Source of the DNA: Corallococcus silvisoli
GTDB taxonomy: Bacteria > Myxococcota > Myxococcia > Myxococcales > Myxococcaceae
Length of the DNA stretch: 64,000 nt
Reading direction: 5' to 3'
Assembly: GCF_009909145.1 (NCBI RefSeq)
Contig: NZ_JAAAPJ010000003.1
Span: 434,001-498,000, forward strand
Shown: piece after piece, positions 33,564 through 41,935 of the stretch
How positions within the stretch are numbered: position 1 is the first letter of the stretch
How the letters are laid out: every line of letters starts with the position of its first letter
The notes under the pieces: model-generated
The model's database searches: none
Told to the model about the DNA's origin: nothing
The model's input: only the letters and a program-made list of their open reading frames with translations
Program-made: the position numbers and the translations under genes

Positions 33564-33619
33564 CGCGCGGCACCGAGGACCGCAACGCGCCCCTGGTGCG
33601 TTGAGTGGACGCGCAGGTC

Positions 33620-34903
33620 ATGAGCGAGACGTCCACCCCCACTCAGCCTCAGGAGAACGAGGGAGCCGCGTCAGGTCGCCGCGAGACCGCCCCTGTTGGG
33701 TCACATCCGCCGACGGCGAGCCGCCTCCTCGAAGTAGCAGCCGCGTTCCTCCGCCTCGGCTGCCTCTCGTTCGGCGGTCCAATCGCCCACCTCGGGTATC
33801 TGCGAGCCGAGTTCGTCGGGAGACGAAGATGGCTCGACGACGCGCACTACGGCGACCTGGTCGCGCTCTGCCAGTTCCTCCCGGGCCCCGCCAGCAGTCA
33901 GGTGGTCTTCGCGCTCGGCATGCAGCGCGCCGGGCTGCTCGGAGCCCTCCTCGCATCGGCGTGTTTCACGCTGCCATCGGCGCTGCTCATGATTGGCTTC
34001 GCCTACGGCGTCGCCCGTGCCTCGGACCTGGGCAACGCCGGCTGGCTGCATGGACTGAAGCTCGCGGCCGTCGCGGTCATCGCGCAGGCCGTGTGGGGCA
34101 TGGGCAGGAGGCTGTGCATCGACCGCGCGCGCATCTCGCTGTGCATCGGCTCCGCGGCGGTGCTGCTCGCGTTCCCGGGCGCCCTCGCCCAGTTTGGCGT
34201 CATCGCGGGCGGCGGTCTCGTCGGCTGGTGGCTCTATCGAAGCACGGTCTCAGTGGGGGCGCCGCCGGGCGTCGTCAGCGGTACACGCGGCCATATCGCG
34301 GCAGCGGGAGCGCTCGTCGCCTTTCTCGCCCTGCAGGTGGCGCTCCCGTTGCTCGCCTCCGCGACGGAGTCGCACGACCTCGCCGTCTTCGACAGTCTCT
34401 ATCGCGCCGGCTCGCTCGTGTTCGGCGGCGGGCACGTCGTCCTCCCGCTCTTGCGCGCCGAGATCGTGCCCCGCGGCTGGCTCACCGATGATCAGTTCCT
34501 CGCCGGCTATGGGGCCGCCCAGGCGCTGCCGGGGCCACTGTTCGCCTTCGCGGCCTATCTTGGGGCAGCGATGAAACCTGGCGCTGGGAGTTGGCTCAAC
34601 GGGCTGTGGTGTCTCCTGGCCATCTTCCTGCCTGCGTGGCTGCTCATTGGCGGGGCGCTCCCGTTCTGGCATCGGCTGCGAGAAAAGCGCTGGGCACGGG
34701 CGGCTCTCGCCGGTGCGAACGCCGCGGTCGTCGGTGTGCTTCTCGCGGCGCTCTACACTCCGGTCATGACGGAGAGCGTGCGCGGCCCCCGTGACGTCGT
34801 GGCAGCGCTCCTGGCCTTCGGGCTCCTCGAGCAATGGGCGGCACCGCCGTGGCTGGTTGTCGCCGCAAGCGCCGCGGCCGGGCAGTGGCTGCTCGGCGCT
34901 TGA
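33620..34903 (+). CDS. chrA: Chromate transporter, ChrA family
   Basis: About 427 aa from the ATG giving MSETSTPTQ; an upstream in-frame ATG five codons earlier is possible. It has two homologous halves of membrane helices. The first contains FLRLGCLSFGGPIAHLGYLR and the LCQFLPGPASSQ motif. The second contains SLVFGGGHVVLPLLRAE and GYGAAQALPGPLFAFAAYLG. These FGGP/GGGHVVLPLL and PGP motifs define the long-chain ChrA family of the CHR superfamily. Members export chromate using the membrane potential, and some have other anion roles. It lies next to remnants of a metal ATPase. No chrB regulator is adjacent. Confidence 0.93.
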   Translation: MSETSTPTQPQENEGAASGRRETAPVGSHPPTASRLLEVAAAFLRLGCLSFGGPIAHLGYLRAEFVGRRRWLDDAHYGDLVALCQFLPGPASSQVVFALGMQRAGLLGALLASACFTLPSALLMIGFAYGVARASDLGNAGWLHGLKLAAVAVIAQAVWGMGRRLCIDRARISLCIGSAAVLLAFPGALAQFGVIAGGGLVGWWLYRSTVSVGAPPGVVSGTRGHIAAAGALVAFLALQVALPLLASATESHDLAVFDSLYRAGSLVFGGGHVVLPLLRAEIVPRGWLTDDQFLAGYGAAQALPGPLFAFAAYLGAAMKPGAGSWLNGLWCLLAIFLPAWLLIGGALPFWHRLREKRWARAALAGANAAVVGVLLAALYTPVMTESVRGPRDVVAALLAFGLLEQWAAPPWLVVAASAAAGQWLLGA

Positions 34904-35269
34904 AGTGCCGCTGGCATTGAAGCGACTCGACGCATCGCCTTGGAATGCGAGCCGGGTGGCAAGCCTGAACGGTCAGGGCGCTTCGATGTCCGACTGCACC
35001 TGGAGCGCCAATCCTTGGTGGTTCGTGAGGACCAGGCCCTTCGCCATGGCGCACTGGCGATACTTCCTGCGCAGCGTCAAGCTCCGGCGCTCCACGCTCC
35101 TGCTCGGACTCGTCAAGCGCCTGCTCGAGCGAGCAACCGTGCACCTCGCCTTCGATTCGGTGGGGCATGGAGGGCGAGTCACCCGTCCGACCGCTCCGAC
35201 GTCATGGCAGAAGAGCCTGCCGGCACGGAAGTGAATGGCAGTCTCCCACCTCCGGCGAAGCGAGCCACG
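34904..35269. other. Intergenic region between chrA and the acetyltransferase
   Basis: 366 bp. Short open frames on both strands look partly protein-like (for example MAKGLVLTNHQGLALQVQSD on the minus strand), but none matches a family I know and none has a good ribosome-binding site. It may contain a gene relic. Confidence 0.3.
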
Positions 35270-35725
35270 CTACTCCGTCGGAGCAAGCCTCATGAGGACT
35301 TCGGCGACTCCGTCCGGGTGCTCCGGGCTCTCTTCGAGCAGGGCGCGGAAGCCACACTTCTCAAGGACGCGGATCGACGCGAGGTTGTGGAGCGCGACCC
35401 ACGCATGAAGCGGCCGGGTGGGCTCGACCAGGAGGAACTCAGCCAGGGCCCGAGTGGCGACGCCTTTGCCCCAGTGCTCGCGACCAATCCAATAGCCGAT
35501 GAGGCGCATGCCCTCCTGCGACCAACTGCCGATGTTCCCCACGACCGCGCCGCCCATGACGATGGTGCGGGAGACGTTTTCAGGGCGGAGTACGTTTGTC
35601 CGCCAGTGGGCCATGAACGCATCGCGCTCCCGCGATGAAAACGCGGCCATGCGCAGCGCGTCTGGGTCCCGCTGGTGTTCGAAGAAGATGGGAAGGTCCG
35701 CATCCGTGACGTCGCGAAGGATCAT
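35270..35725 (-). CDS. GNAT-family N-acetyltransferase
   Basis: About 151 aa from the ATG giving MILRDVTDADLPIFFEHQRD. The body shows the GNAT fold: SRTIVMGGAVVGNIG (beta strands), IGYWIGREHWGKGVATRALA (the acetyl-CoA loop, with the G-K-G-V-A-T turn) and VALHNLASIRVLEKCGFRAL (the late helix with the Asn/Tyr-type ending). This arrangement is closest to RimJ/RimL-like enzymes that acetylate ribosomal proteins or small molecules. An upstream in-frame start would add 14 residues with no family match. Substrate unknown. It is followed upstream by a small membrane-protein gene on the same strand. Confidence 0.88.
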   Translation of the reverse strand: MILRDVTDADLPIFFEHQRDPDALRMAAFSSRERDAFMAHWRTNVLRPENVSRTIVMGGAVVGNIGSWSQEGMRLIGYWIGREHWGKGVATRALAEFLLVEPTRPLHAWVALHNLASIRVLEKCGFRALLEESPEHPDGVAEVLMRLAPTE

Positions 35726-35797
35726 TCTGAAAAGGCTCCCAGCAATCCGCGCCGAGCGCGGAGACAATGTTCACTTCGACGGCGACGGCACCCCGCG

Positions 35798-36145
35798 CTA
35801 CTCGAACTCCACCAGCATGCGCTCGCCGTCCCGAAGAACGCGCACCGGTCGCCGCATCCCAGCCTGGAAGAGCGGCGCCTCCATCGGCCGCACGGAGCGG
35901 TCCGCCGTGGCCTGGAACTCGGAGTCCTCGGAAGACAGACGAATGGCCAGCGAGAAGCGGAGGATGTCATTGCGCCCGTGGCTGAATCCGGTTTGCTCCC
36001 AGCCGAGGATGCGCGCCGTCCCTGCCTCCCCCTGCGCGAGCACCTTGGCGCGCCGGACGTCAGCCCCCACTGTCCACCGAAGCAGGGCCCCGATTCCGAC
36101 GACGAGCGCCACGACGAGCACTCCCACGATGATGATGACCGCCAT
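35798..36145 (-). CDS. Small single-pass membrane protein, unknown
   Basis: 115 aa. The N-terminus is one strong membrane helix (MAVIIIVGVLVVALVVGIGA). The rest is a cytosolic or periplasmic beta-rich domain with GEAGTARILGWEQTGF and VRVLRDGERMLVEFE. The pattern (one TM, then a GxARIL strand and a final PVxVxxDGER) resembles DUF3592-type or other small envelope proteins, but I do not assign a family firmly. It lies 72 bp upstream of the acetyltransferase gene on the same strand and may be co-transcribed with it. Confidence 0.65.
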   Translation of the reverse strand: MAVIIIVGVLVVALVVGIGALLRWTVGADVRRAKVLAQGEAGTARILGWEQTGFSHGRNDILRFSLAIRLSSEDSEFQATADRSVRPMEAPLFQAGMRRPVRVLRDGERMLVEFE

Positions 36146-36318
36146 GGCCGAATGCTACCACATGAGCCTCCGCGCCTGAGCCGGTCGCCGTACCATGGAC
36201 GCATCCCGGCGAGTGAGCGAGGCGCGCACGGTCATCATGCGGATTGGCCAGGCGCGCGGTGGGCTTCGTCGGCCCGGCGCGTCCGCCCATGCCGACCTCT
36301 TCCCTGACCCGGGTGTGC

Positions 36319-37200
36319 TCAACCGGCGCGGAGGCGCGCTGCGTCTCTTCCCGGTGAGATCCCGAACTGACGGACGTACTCCCGGCTGAACTGAGAGGCG
36401 CTCTCGTAGCCCACGGCGAACGCGACGCTGGACACCGCACCCGGGGGCGCGGCGAGCAGGCGCAGACGCGCCTCCTGCAGGCGCACCTGCTTGTGGAAGG
36501 CGAGCGGGCTGAGGCCGGTGACCGCCTTGAAGTGCCGGTGGAACGACGACACGCTCATCGACGCGATCCCCGCGAGCGTCTCCACCGGGAGCGACTCGGC
36601 GAGGTGCGCGCGGATCCACTTCACGGCACGCTGGATTTGCGCCAGCCGGCTGTCCGCCCGGGCAATCTGTCGCAAGACGACACCGCGCGGGCTCTGGAGG
36701 ACGCGGTAGAGCAGCTCACGCTCGATCATCGGCGCGAGCAGCGGTGCGTCCGCCGGTGCGTCGAGCAGGCGGAGCATGCGCAAGAGCGCGTCGCACATCG
36801 CCTCGGTGGTGGGGGTGACCATGAGTGCTTTCGCCGCGTCCGAGCTGTCCGCCACCGTCGCGGGTGGAAGCTCGAGCAGCAAGGCAGCGATGCTCGCGGG
36901 ATCGAGCTCGAGCGACACCGCGAGGTACGGATGATCCGCGCTCGCCTCGATGACCGCCCCGACGACCGGCACGTCGAGCGAGACGAGGACGAAGCTGCCC
37001 GCCCCGTACTTCAGTGTCCGGTCGCCGCTGCTGAGCCGCTTGGCGCCTTGGAGTGGGAAGTAGATCTTCGGCTCATACATCGTGGGCGTCGGCGCCGTGG
37101 GGCGGCGGCTGGACCAAAGCGTGACGCCGGGGAGTACGGGCGGAGGTGCGGAGGCGTGGCGAAGGACCAGCGCGCGGAGTTCGTTCAACGGGTGGGTCAT
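36319..37200 (-). CDS. AraC-family transcriptional regulator
   Basis: 293 aa. The N-terminal AraC-type ligand domain includes MYEPKIYFPLQGAKRLSSGD and PYLAVSLELDPASIAALLLE. The C-terminal 100 residues have two helix-turn-helix motifs (LAGIASMSVSSFHRHFKAVT and VAFAVGYESASQFSREYVRQ). This domain pairing is common among regulators located next to short-chain dehydrogenases or alcohol dehydrogenases. It is divergent from an SDR gene with 120 bp between the two starts, so it most likely controls that gene and itself from that gap. The inducer may be an aldehyde or ketone, but that is inference. Confidence 0.93.
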   Translation of the reverse strand: MTHPLNELRALVLRHASAPPPVLPGVTLWSSRRPTAPTPTMYEPKIYFPLQGAKRLSSGDRTLKYGAGSFVLVSLDVPVVGAVIEASADHPYLAVSLELDPASIAALLLELPPATVADSSDAAKALMVTPTTEAMCDALLRMLRLLDAPADAPLLAPMIERELLYRVLQSPRGVVLRQIARADSRLAQIQRAVKWIRAHLAESLPVETLAGIASMSVSSFHRHFKAVTGLSPLAFHKQVRLQEARLRLLAAPPGAVSSVAFAVGYESASQFSREYVRQFGISPGRDAARLRAG

Positions 37201-37320
37201 GAGCGTCGCCCTCCTTCCTAATCGCTTTTCTCCTCAGCCGCATTGAGAGGATCAGGCAAGACAACGACAGCATCAAGTGCGCTTCGTCGGCTACATCGAC
37301 CCGTCAAAGGAGATGGCCAC

Positions 37321-38067
37321 ATGAGCACGCGGAAGACGGCGGTGATCACCGGCGCGAACAAGGGACTCGGGCGCGAGATCGCGCGGCGACTGGGACAGAA
37401 GGAATACACGGTATGGCTCGGCTGCCGGGACACCGAGCGTGGCGACAAGGCAGCCGCTGGCTTGCGCGCGGAAGGCATCGACGCCCACGCGCTCCAGCTC
37501 GACGTGACGAGCGACGCGAGCGTGAAGGAGGCGGCCCTGACCTTCGGCAAGATCAGCCCGCGGCTCGACGTGCTGGTGAACAATGCCGGAATCTTCACCG
37601 GCGAGTGGGGGCCACCGAGCCAGACCCGCCTCGATGACATGCGCGCCATCTACGAGGTGAACACCTTCGGACCGGTGCGCGTCACCCAGGCCTTCCTGCC
37701 GTTCCTGGTCAAGTCAGGCCAGGGCCGCATCGTCATGATGAGCAGCAGCCTGGGCTCGATCTCGAATCAGCTCGACACGACGAGCGAGGACTACGGCGTC
37801 AACCTGCTCGCCTACAACTCGTCGAAGAGTGCGCTCAACATGATCACCGTGCTCTTCGCCAAGGAACTCGCGGCCCACGGCATCAAGGTCAACGCGGCCA
37901 ATCCCGGCTATACGGCGACGGATCTCAACCAGCACCAGGGCCGCAGGACCGTTGCCGAGGGAGCCGAGATCGCGGTCCGGCTCGCCACGCTCGGACAGGG
38001 GGGACCGACAGCAGGCTTTTTCCACGACGGACACGCCAGCGGCCCCGGGAGCCAACACAACTGGTAA
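37321..38067 (+). CDS. Short-chain dehydrogenase/reductase (carbonyl-reductase-like)
   Basis: About 248 aa. The ATG at 37321 is preceded by AAAGGAGA with good spacing; an upstream in-frame ATG has none. The Rossmann motif is TGANKGLG (residues 10-17), the NNAG motif follows, and the catalytic Ser and Tyr/Lys are in SSSLGS and YNSSKSAL. The TGANKGxG version of the motif is typical of carbonyl-reductase-like SDRs that prefer NADPH. No signal peptide, so cytosolic. It is probably regulated by the divergent AraC protein. Likely reduces a carbonyl substrate, possibly in detoxification. Confidence 0.93.
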   Translation: MSTRKTAVITGANKGLGREIARRLGQKEYTVWLGCRDTERGDKAAAGLRAEGIDAHALQLDVTSDASVKEAALTFGKISPRLDVLVNNAGIFTGEWGPPSQTRLDDMRAIYEVNTFGPVRVTQAFLPFLVKSGQGRIVMMSSSLGSISNQLDTTSEDYGVNLLAYNSSKSALNMITVLFAKELAAHGIKVNAANPGYTATDLNQHQGRRTVAEGAEIAVRLATLGQGGPTAGFFHDGHASGPGSQHNW

Positions 38068-38612
38068 CGCCGCACGCGCGCGTGGGGCCTGTCGTCTCAG
38101 GCGAACGGACGTCGGAGTGAGCCCCCCGCCTTCCGCGAACCTGTGCCGGCGAAGTCGGGGCTGAATCCCCCAGGCTCCGCCGGCGGCGCCGCGCTCGCCC
38201 CCATGCCACCGAGCGCGACGGGGAACACGCGCGGCCTTCTCCGGCCCAAGTCCACCGCGGGTTTCGTCGTCACGGAGACCACCGGTCAGGTGGCGAAGCA
38301 GTTGCCGACCGCGCGGTAGCGACCTCCGACCGGGCTCCGCTCCAGGATGAGGCGGTAGAGGAGCGCGGCGTCGAGCCGATGCACGGCGGGCCACCGGTTC
38401 TGTCCCTCTTCGATATACATACGCGGGAGCGCCCTTCTGCCGCGCAAGCTTGATGAGCGTGGGAACCCACCATGGCCCAAGGCTAGCACCTGGGATTGGG
38501 GGGCCTATGCGCCCCCCCTTGTTGGGCGGCCTTGAGGGGACCACTGAGGTCCAGGTCCCGTTCGAGGAACGCGCGCCGTCACCGTGGGCGGCGCATCCCG
38601 GGCGACCGGTGT
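38068..38612. other. Region of gene remnants between the SDR and metal ATPase genes
   Basis: 545 bp with no intact gene. The minus strand carries an epimerase/SDR remnant (38286-38480). A second minus-strand stretch near 38100-38282 contains LGRRRPRVFPVALGGMGAS, which faintly resembles the start of an aldo/keto reductase (LGxxGPxVxxLGLGCMGMS). That second match is weak. Confidence 0.4.
38286..38480 (-). pseudogene. NAD(P)-dependent epimerase/SDR remnant, frameshifted
   Basis: One minus-strand frame reads WWVPTLIKLARQKGAPAYV, then the sequence continues in another frame as GQNRWPAVHRLDAALLYRLI and then YRAVGN before a stop. Together they match the C-terminal part of atypical SDR/epimerases (VPxLIxxARxKGxSAYxGDG, then NRWPAVHRLDAAxLxRLALE, then YHAVxEEG). 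A frameshift lies between the two parts, and both ends of the gene are missing. Confidence 0.6.
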
Positions 38613-41015
38613 TCAGGAGACGGCCTCGAAGATCTCCTCCTCCTGGGCGAAGTGGAGCTGGAGGATGGCGCCCAGACCGTACAGGAGCCTCCGCAACTCG
38701 CGCCGCTCCAGCGCGTCCGGCCCCTGTTCGCCCAGGTCCACCACCCGGCGGTGATAGAGGCGACTCAGGTGGGCGATCTCCCGGTGGGTACGGCTCATGG
38801 TTCCCAACGGATCTTCGCCCCCGAGCAGTCGCGCCAGCGTGGGATAGAGTTCGGTGTCATCCCTGCGCTCGTGAGGCAACAGCCGCTCGTGCAGCAGCAC
38901 ATCCAGCTCCACCAGTTCAGACTTCTGCTGGCGTGCGCCAAGCGCATCCAGCCGGTCGGCCATCGATTGGACACGCTCGAGCACGGGGCGCAGCTCCTGA
39001 TGCTCGGCCATCAGCTGGCGCACCGTCTGCTCCGGCAGGCCATGGCGCGCAGGCACCAAGCCGCCTCCGCCCAGAGCTCGCAGGGCGTTGAGGATGACGG
39101 CCACGTCGATGCCCTCCTGCAGCACGGCCCCCACCACCGGCCCCAGCAGGCCCACCGCCGCGAACCCCATGGCCACCACGGACAGGCTCATGCCCACCGC
39201 GACACTCTGCAGGGCGATGGAGCGAGCGCGGCGGGCCACGAGGATTCCCTCCACGAGGCGATCCAACCTGTCCACGAGCAGCACCACGTCCGCGGCTTCC
39301 GCCGAGGCCCCCGAACCCCGCGCGCCCATCGCGACGCCCACGTCCGCGGCCGCCAGCGCGGGCGCATCGTTGATGCCATCCCCGACCATGAGCGTGATGC
39401 CAGCGGCGCGCTGGGAAAGGACCGCTTGGACCTTCTCTTCGGGGCTGCGCTCGGCAAGCACGGCGTCCACGCCCAGGGCGGCGCCAATCGTCTCCGCCAC
39501 CTCCGCCCGATCTCCGCTCACCATGATGAGCCGCTTCACGCCGGCCCGGCTCAGCAGCCGCAGCGCCCTCGGCGCTTCGGGACGGATTTCGTCCGCCAGC
39601 AGGAGCGCTCCGGCCAACCTGCCGTCGATGGAGATGAATACCCCGGAACAGCCCTCATACCCCATGCGTCGCAGCACCACGCGAGTCCAGGGCGAGAGCG
39701 ACTCCGAGTCCTCCACCCAGGCAGGTGAGCCGAGCCGCAGCCGGTGTCCCTCCACCACGCCGCTCATGCCGACCCCGGGCTCCTCCTTCGCGCCGGTGGG
39801 CAGAGAGAGAGCAAGGCCTCGCTCGCGCGCGGCGGAGACGATGGCGCTGGCGATGACGTGCTGGGACGCCTGCTCCAGCGAAGCGCCCAGCCGCAACAGT
39901 TCCTCGGGCCCCTGGGTGCCGGCGGTTTCGATGGCCGTGAGTCGGGCCTGTCCCGAGGTGAGGGTCCCCGTCTTGTCGAACAGCAGCGTCTGCGTGCAAG
40001 CGAGCGCCTCCAGGGCCGCGCCATCCTTGATGAGCACTCCGCGGCGGGCCGCACGGGAGATCCCTGACACGATGGCCACGGGAGCCGCGAGGATGAGGGG
40101 ACAAGGTGTGGCCACAACGAGCACGGCGAGCGCCCGCACCGGGTCGCCGGCCAGCAACCCGGCCACACCGGAGAGGGCCAGGGTGAACGGGACGAAGAGC
40201 AGCGCATAACGGTCGGCGATGCGAACGAAGGGCGCCTTCGAGGCCTGCGCGGATTGAACCAGGCGCACCACGCCCGCGTAGGTGCTCTCGTCGGCCGTGG
40301 AGAGCCCGCGCAGTTCGAAGGGCGGGCCCGCGCTGATGGTGCCACTACGCACGCGCTGCCCCATGGGGTGGGACACGGGGAGCGACTCGCCCGTGAGCGC
40401 CGACTCATCCAGCACCGCCTCCGGGGAGGCCACGAGGCCATCCACGGGCACCACCTCGCCTCCCTTGATGAGCAGCAGGTCCCCGGGCTCCAGCGCCCCT
40501 ACTGGCACCTGTACGAGCCCCCCTTCTTCATATCGGGTGGCCACCTTGGGAGCCCGTCCGAGCAACGAGGACAGCTCGCGCCTTGCGCGGGTACGCGCGT
40601 AGTCCTCCAGGGCACCGCCACTCGAGTACATGAGGGCGATGATGGCGCCCGCGAGGTACTGACCGAGCCCAAGGGCGCCTCCCATCGCGAGCAGGGCGAC
40701 GATGTCCACTCCCGTCGTGCCGTGACGCAGGGCCTGGATGATGGATACCGCCACGACGAGCATCACGGGCACGACGCCTGCGGCCCATGCGACGTCCGCG
40801 ACCTGGGAGGCGCCGAGAAGCCAGGCGACGCCTCCGACCAGCAGCCCCCCTGCGGACACGGCCAGCAGCCCTGCTCTTGGGAGCCAGGAGGACTTCATTC
40901 GATGCGTCGCCTCACATCCGGGCCCTGCAGGCCCCTCTTCCAAAATAGTCTCCGCAAAGGGGATGTCTCGGGTGGCCGCCTGACAGGCTTTTGGAGAAGC
41001 CTGGCTGGCAGGCAT
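38613..41015 (-). CDS. P1B-type heavy-metal ATPase with C-terminal hemerythrin domain
   Basis: About 800 aa from the ATG at 41015, which has GGAGG 8 nt upstream; a shorter start at 40898 is possible. The ATPase has several TM helices, an actuator TGES motif (LTGESLPVSH), the transport motif TPCPLILAAP in the sixth helix, the phosphorylation motif DKTGTLTSG and the GDGINDAPALAAADVG hinge. The last 150 residues form a hemerythrin-type four-helix domain with the expected ligands (AEHQELRP, LLHERLLPHE, THREIAHL, HFAQEEEIFE). The TPCP motif and lack of N-terminal metal-binding domains point to a divalent-metal exporter, but the metal is not certain. The hemerythrin domain could sense oxygen or iron. 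Family and fusion are directly visible; function is inferred. Confidence 0.92.
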   Translation of the reverse strand: MPASQASPKACQAATRDIPFAETILEEGPAGPGCEATHRMKSSWLPRAGLLAVSAGGLLVGGVAWLLGASQVADVAWAAGVVPVMLVVAVSIIQALRHGTTGVDIVALLAMGGALGLGQYLAGAIIALMYSSGGALEDYARTRARRELSSLLGRAPKVATRYEEGGLVQVPVGALEPGDLLLIKGGEVVPVDGLVASPEAVLDESALTGESLPVSHPMGQRVRSGTISAGPPFELRGLSTADESTYAGVVRLVQSAQASKAPFVRIADRYALLFVPFTLALSGVAGLLAGDPVRALAVLVVATPCPLILAAPVAIVSGISRAARRGVLIKDGAALEALACTQTLLFDKTGTLTSGQARLTAIETAGTQGPEELLRLGASLEQASQHVIASAIVSAARERGLALSLPTGAKEEPGVGMSGVVEGHRLRLGSPAWVEDSESLSPWTRVVLRRMGYEGCSGVFISIDGRLAGALLLADEIRPEAPRALRLLSRAGVKRLIMVSGDRAEVAETIGAALGVDAVLAERSPEEKVQAVLSQRAAGITLMVGDGINDAPALAAADVGVAMGARGSGASAEAADVVLLVDRLDRLVEGILVARRARSIALQSVAVGMSLSVVAMGFAAVGLLGPVVGAVLQEGIDVAVILNALRALGGGGLVPARHGLPEQTVRQLMAEHQELRPVLERVQSMADRLDALGARQQKSELVELDVLLHERLLPHERRDDTELYPTLARLLGGEDPLGTMSRTHREIAHLSRLYHRRVVDLGEQGPDALERRELRRLLYGLGAILQLHFAQEEEIFEAVS

Positions 41016-41061
41016 ATGGCTCTGCCTCCGGTCATGTAAGGAGGTCGTCTCCGTGACCATG

Positions 41062-41227
41062 CACGGCGCGCTGAGGGCCAATCCGTTCGGCCTGATGCGC
41101 GCTGCGTGCCTCCGCGGGACAGGGCATCGCGCAGGTGCTCGAATTCAACTTCCACGACTCGGCGAAGCTCCTGTCGGCGAGGGTCCGCGCCTTCCTCGAC
41201 TTCGTCGTGGCCGCCACCCGCGAGTAG
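41062..41227 (+). pseudogene. LysR-type regulator, C-terminal remnant
   Basis: One frame reads LRANPFGLMRAAC and, after a one-base shift at about 41110, continues SAGQGIAQVLEF. Then, after an apparent deletion, comes LSARVRAFLDFVVAATRE and a stop. These are conserved parts of the LysR effector-binding domain (the GxGIAxLPxF loop and the final PxxRAFVDFL helix). No DNA-binding domain is nearby. Part of the usual 30-residue stretch between the two motifs is missing. Confidence 0.55.
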
Positions 41228-41293
41228 CTTGCCGCCCCGGCGGGATGGTGCGTCTTGACGCCCCCTCGTGACGCAAGCGCTCCGCCCGACCTG

Positions 41294-41935
41294 CTAGAGG
41301 CAACCAAGCTCCATGCCTCGCAGGACGGCGCGGGTACGGTCCCTCACGCCCAGCTTGGACAGGATGCTGGAGGTCTGGTTCTTCACCGTCCCCTCGGCGG
41401 TGCCGAGCGCGTCGGCGATCTCCCGGTTGGACCATCCTCGAGCGATGAGGCGCAGCACCTCCAGTTCGCGGCGGGTGAGTCCCTCGGGGAGCTCCGCGTG
41501 AGGGAAGTCCCGAGGCAGCTCCGCCAGGCCGCGCGCGACGCGCTCCGCCACACCAGGAGGGAGCAGTGTCTGTCCCGCGTGGACGCGGCGGATGGCGTCG
41601 GAGAGCTCCTCCAGGGACACGTCCTTGAGCAGGAAGCCCTGCACACCGGCGCGCAGCGCCTCGATGATGGCCGCGTCCTCGTCGAAGGTGGTGAGCAGCA
41701 CCACGCGACGGTGAGGGGTATCGCGGCGCAGCGCGCGCAGGGCCTCCAGGCCCGTCATCCGAGGCATGCGCACGTCCATCAGCACCACGTCCGGATCCAG
41801 CTCCGCGACCTTGGCCAGCGCCTCTTCCCCGTCCACCGCCTCGCCCACCACTCGCAGGTCCGGGGTGAGGTCCAGCAGGCTCCGCAGGCCCTGCCGCACC
41901 ATGGCATGGTCATCCGCCAGGACCAGCCGGATCAT
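41294..41935 (-). CDS. NarL/FixJ-family response regulator
   Basis: 213 aa. The ATG at 41935 overlaps the stop of the histidine kinase gene. The receiver domain has the acidic pair (LVLADDHAMV), the phosphorylation Asp in PDVVLMDVRMP, and the later conserved Thr/Lys (VLLTTFDE, FLLKDVS). The C-terminal LuxR-type helix-turn-helix is LTRRELEVLRLIARGWSNRE then IADALGTAEGTVKNQTSSIL. Together with the adjacent kinase this makes a complete DesK/NarL-type two-component system. Target genes are not known; the adjacent DUF2306-like membrane protein gene, transcribed divergently from the kinase, is a candidate. Confidence 0.95.
   Translation of the reverse strand: MIRLVLADDHAMVRQGLRSLLDLTPDLRVVGEAVDGEEALAKVAELDPDVVLMDVRMPRMTGLEALRALRRDTPHRRVVLLTTFDEDAAIIEALRAGVQGFLLKDVSLEELSDAIRRVHAGQTLLPPGVAERVARGLAELPRDFPHAELPEGLTRRELEVLRLIARGWSNREIADALGTAEGTVKNQTSSILSKLGVRDRTRAVLRGMELGCL

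Larger units (their letters stand above)
33084..33619. other. Region of gene remnants between the sigma-54 activator and chrA
   Basis: 536 bp without an intact gene. It holds two remnants of a cation P-type ATPase on opposite strands (33109-33300 minus; 33375-33563 plus). Nothing else recognisable was seen. Confidence 0.5.
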
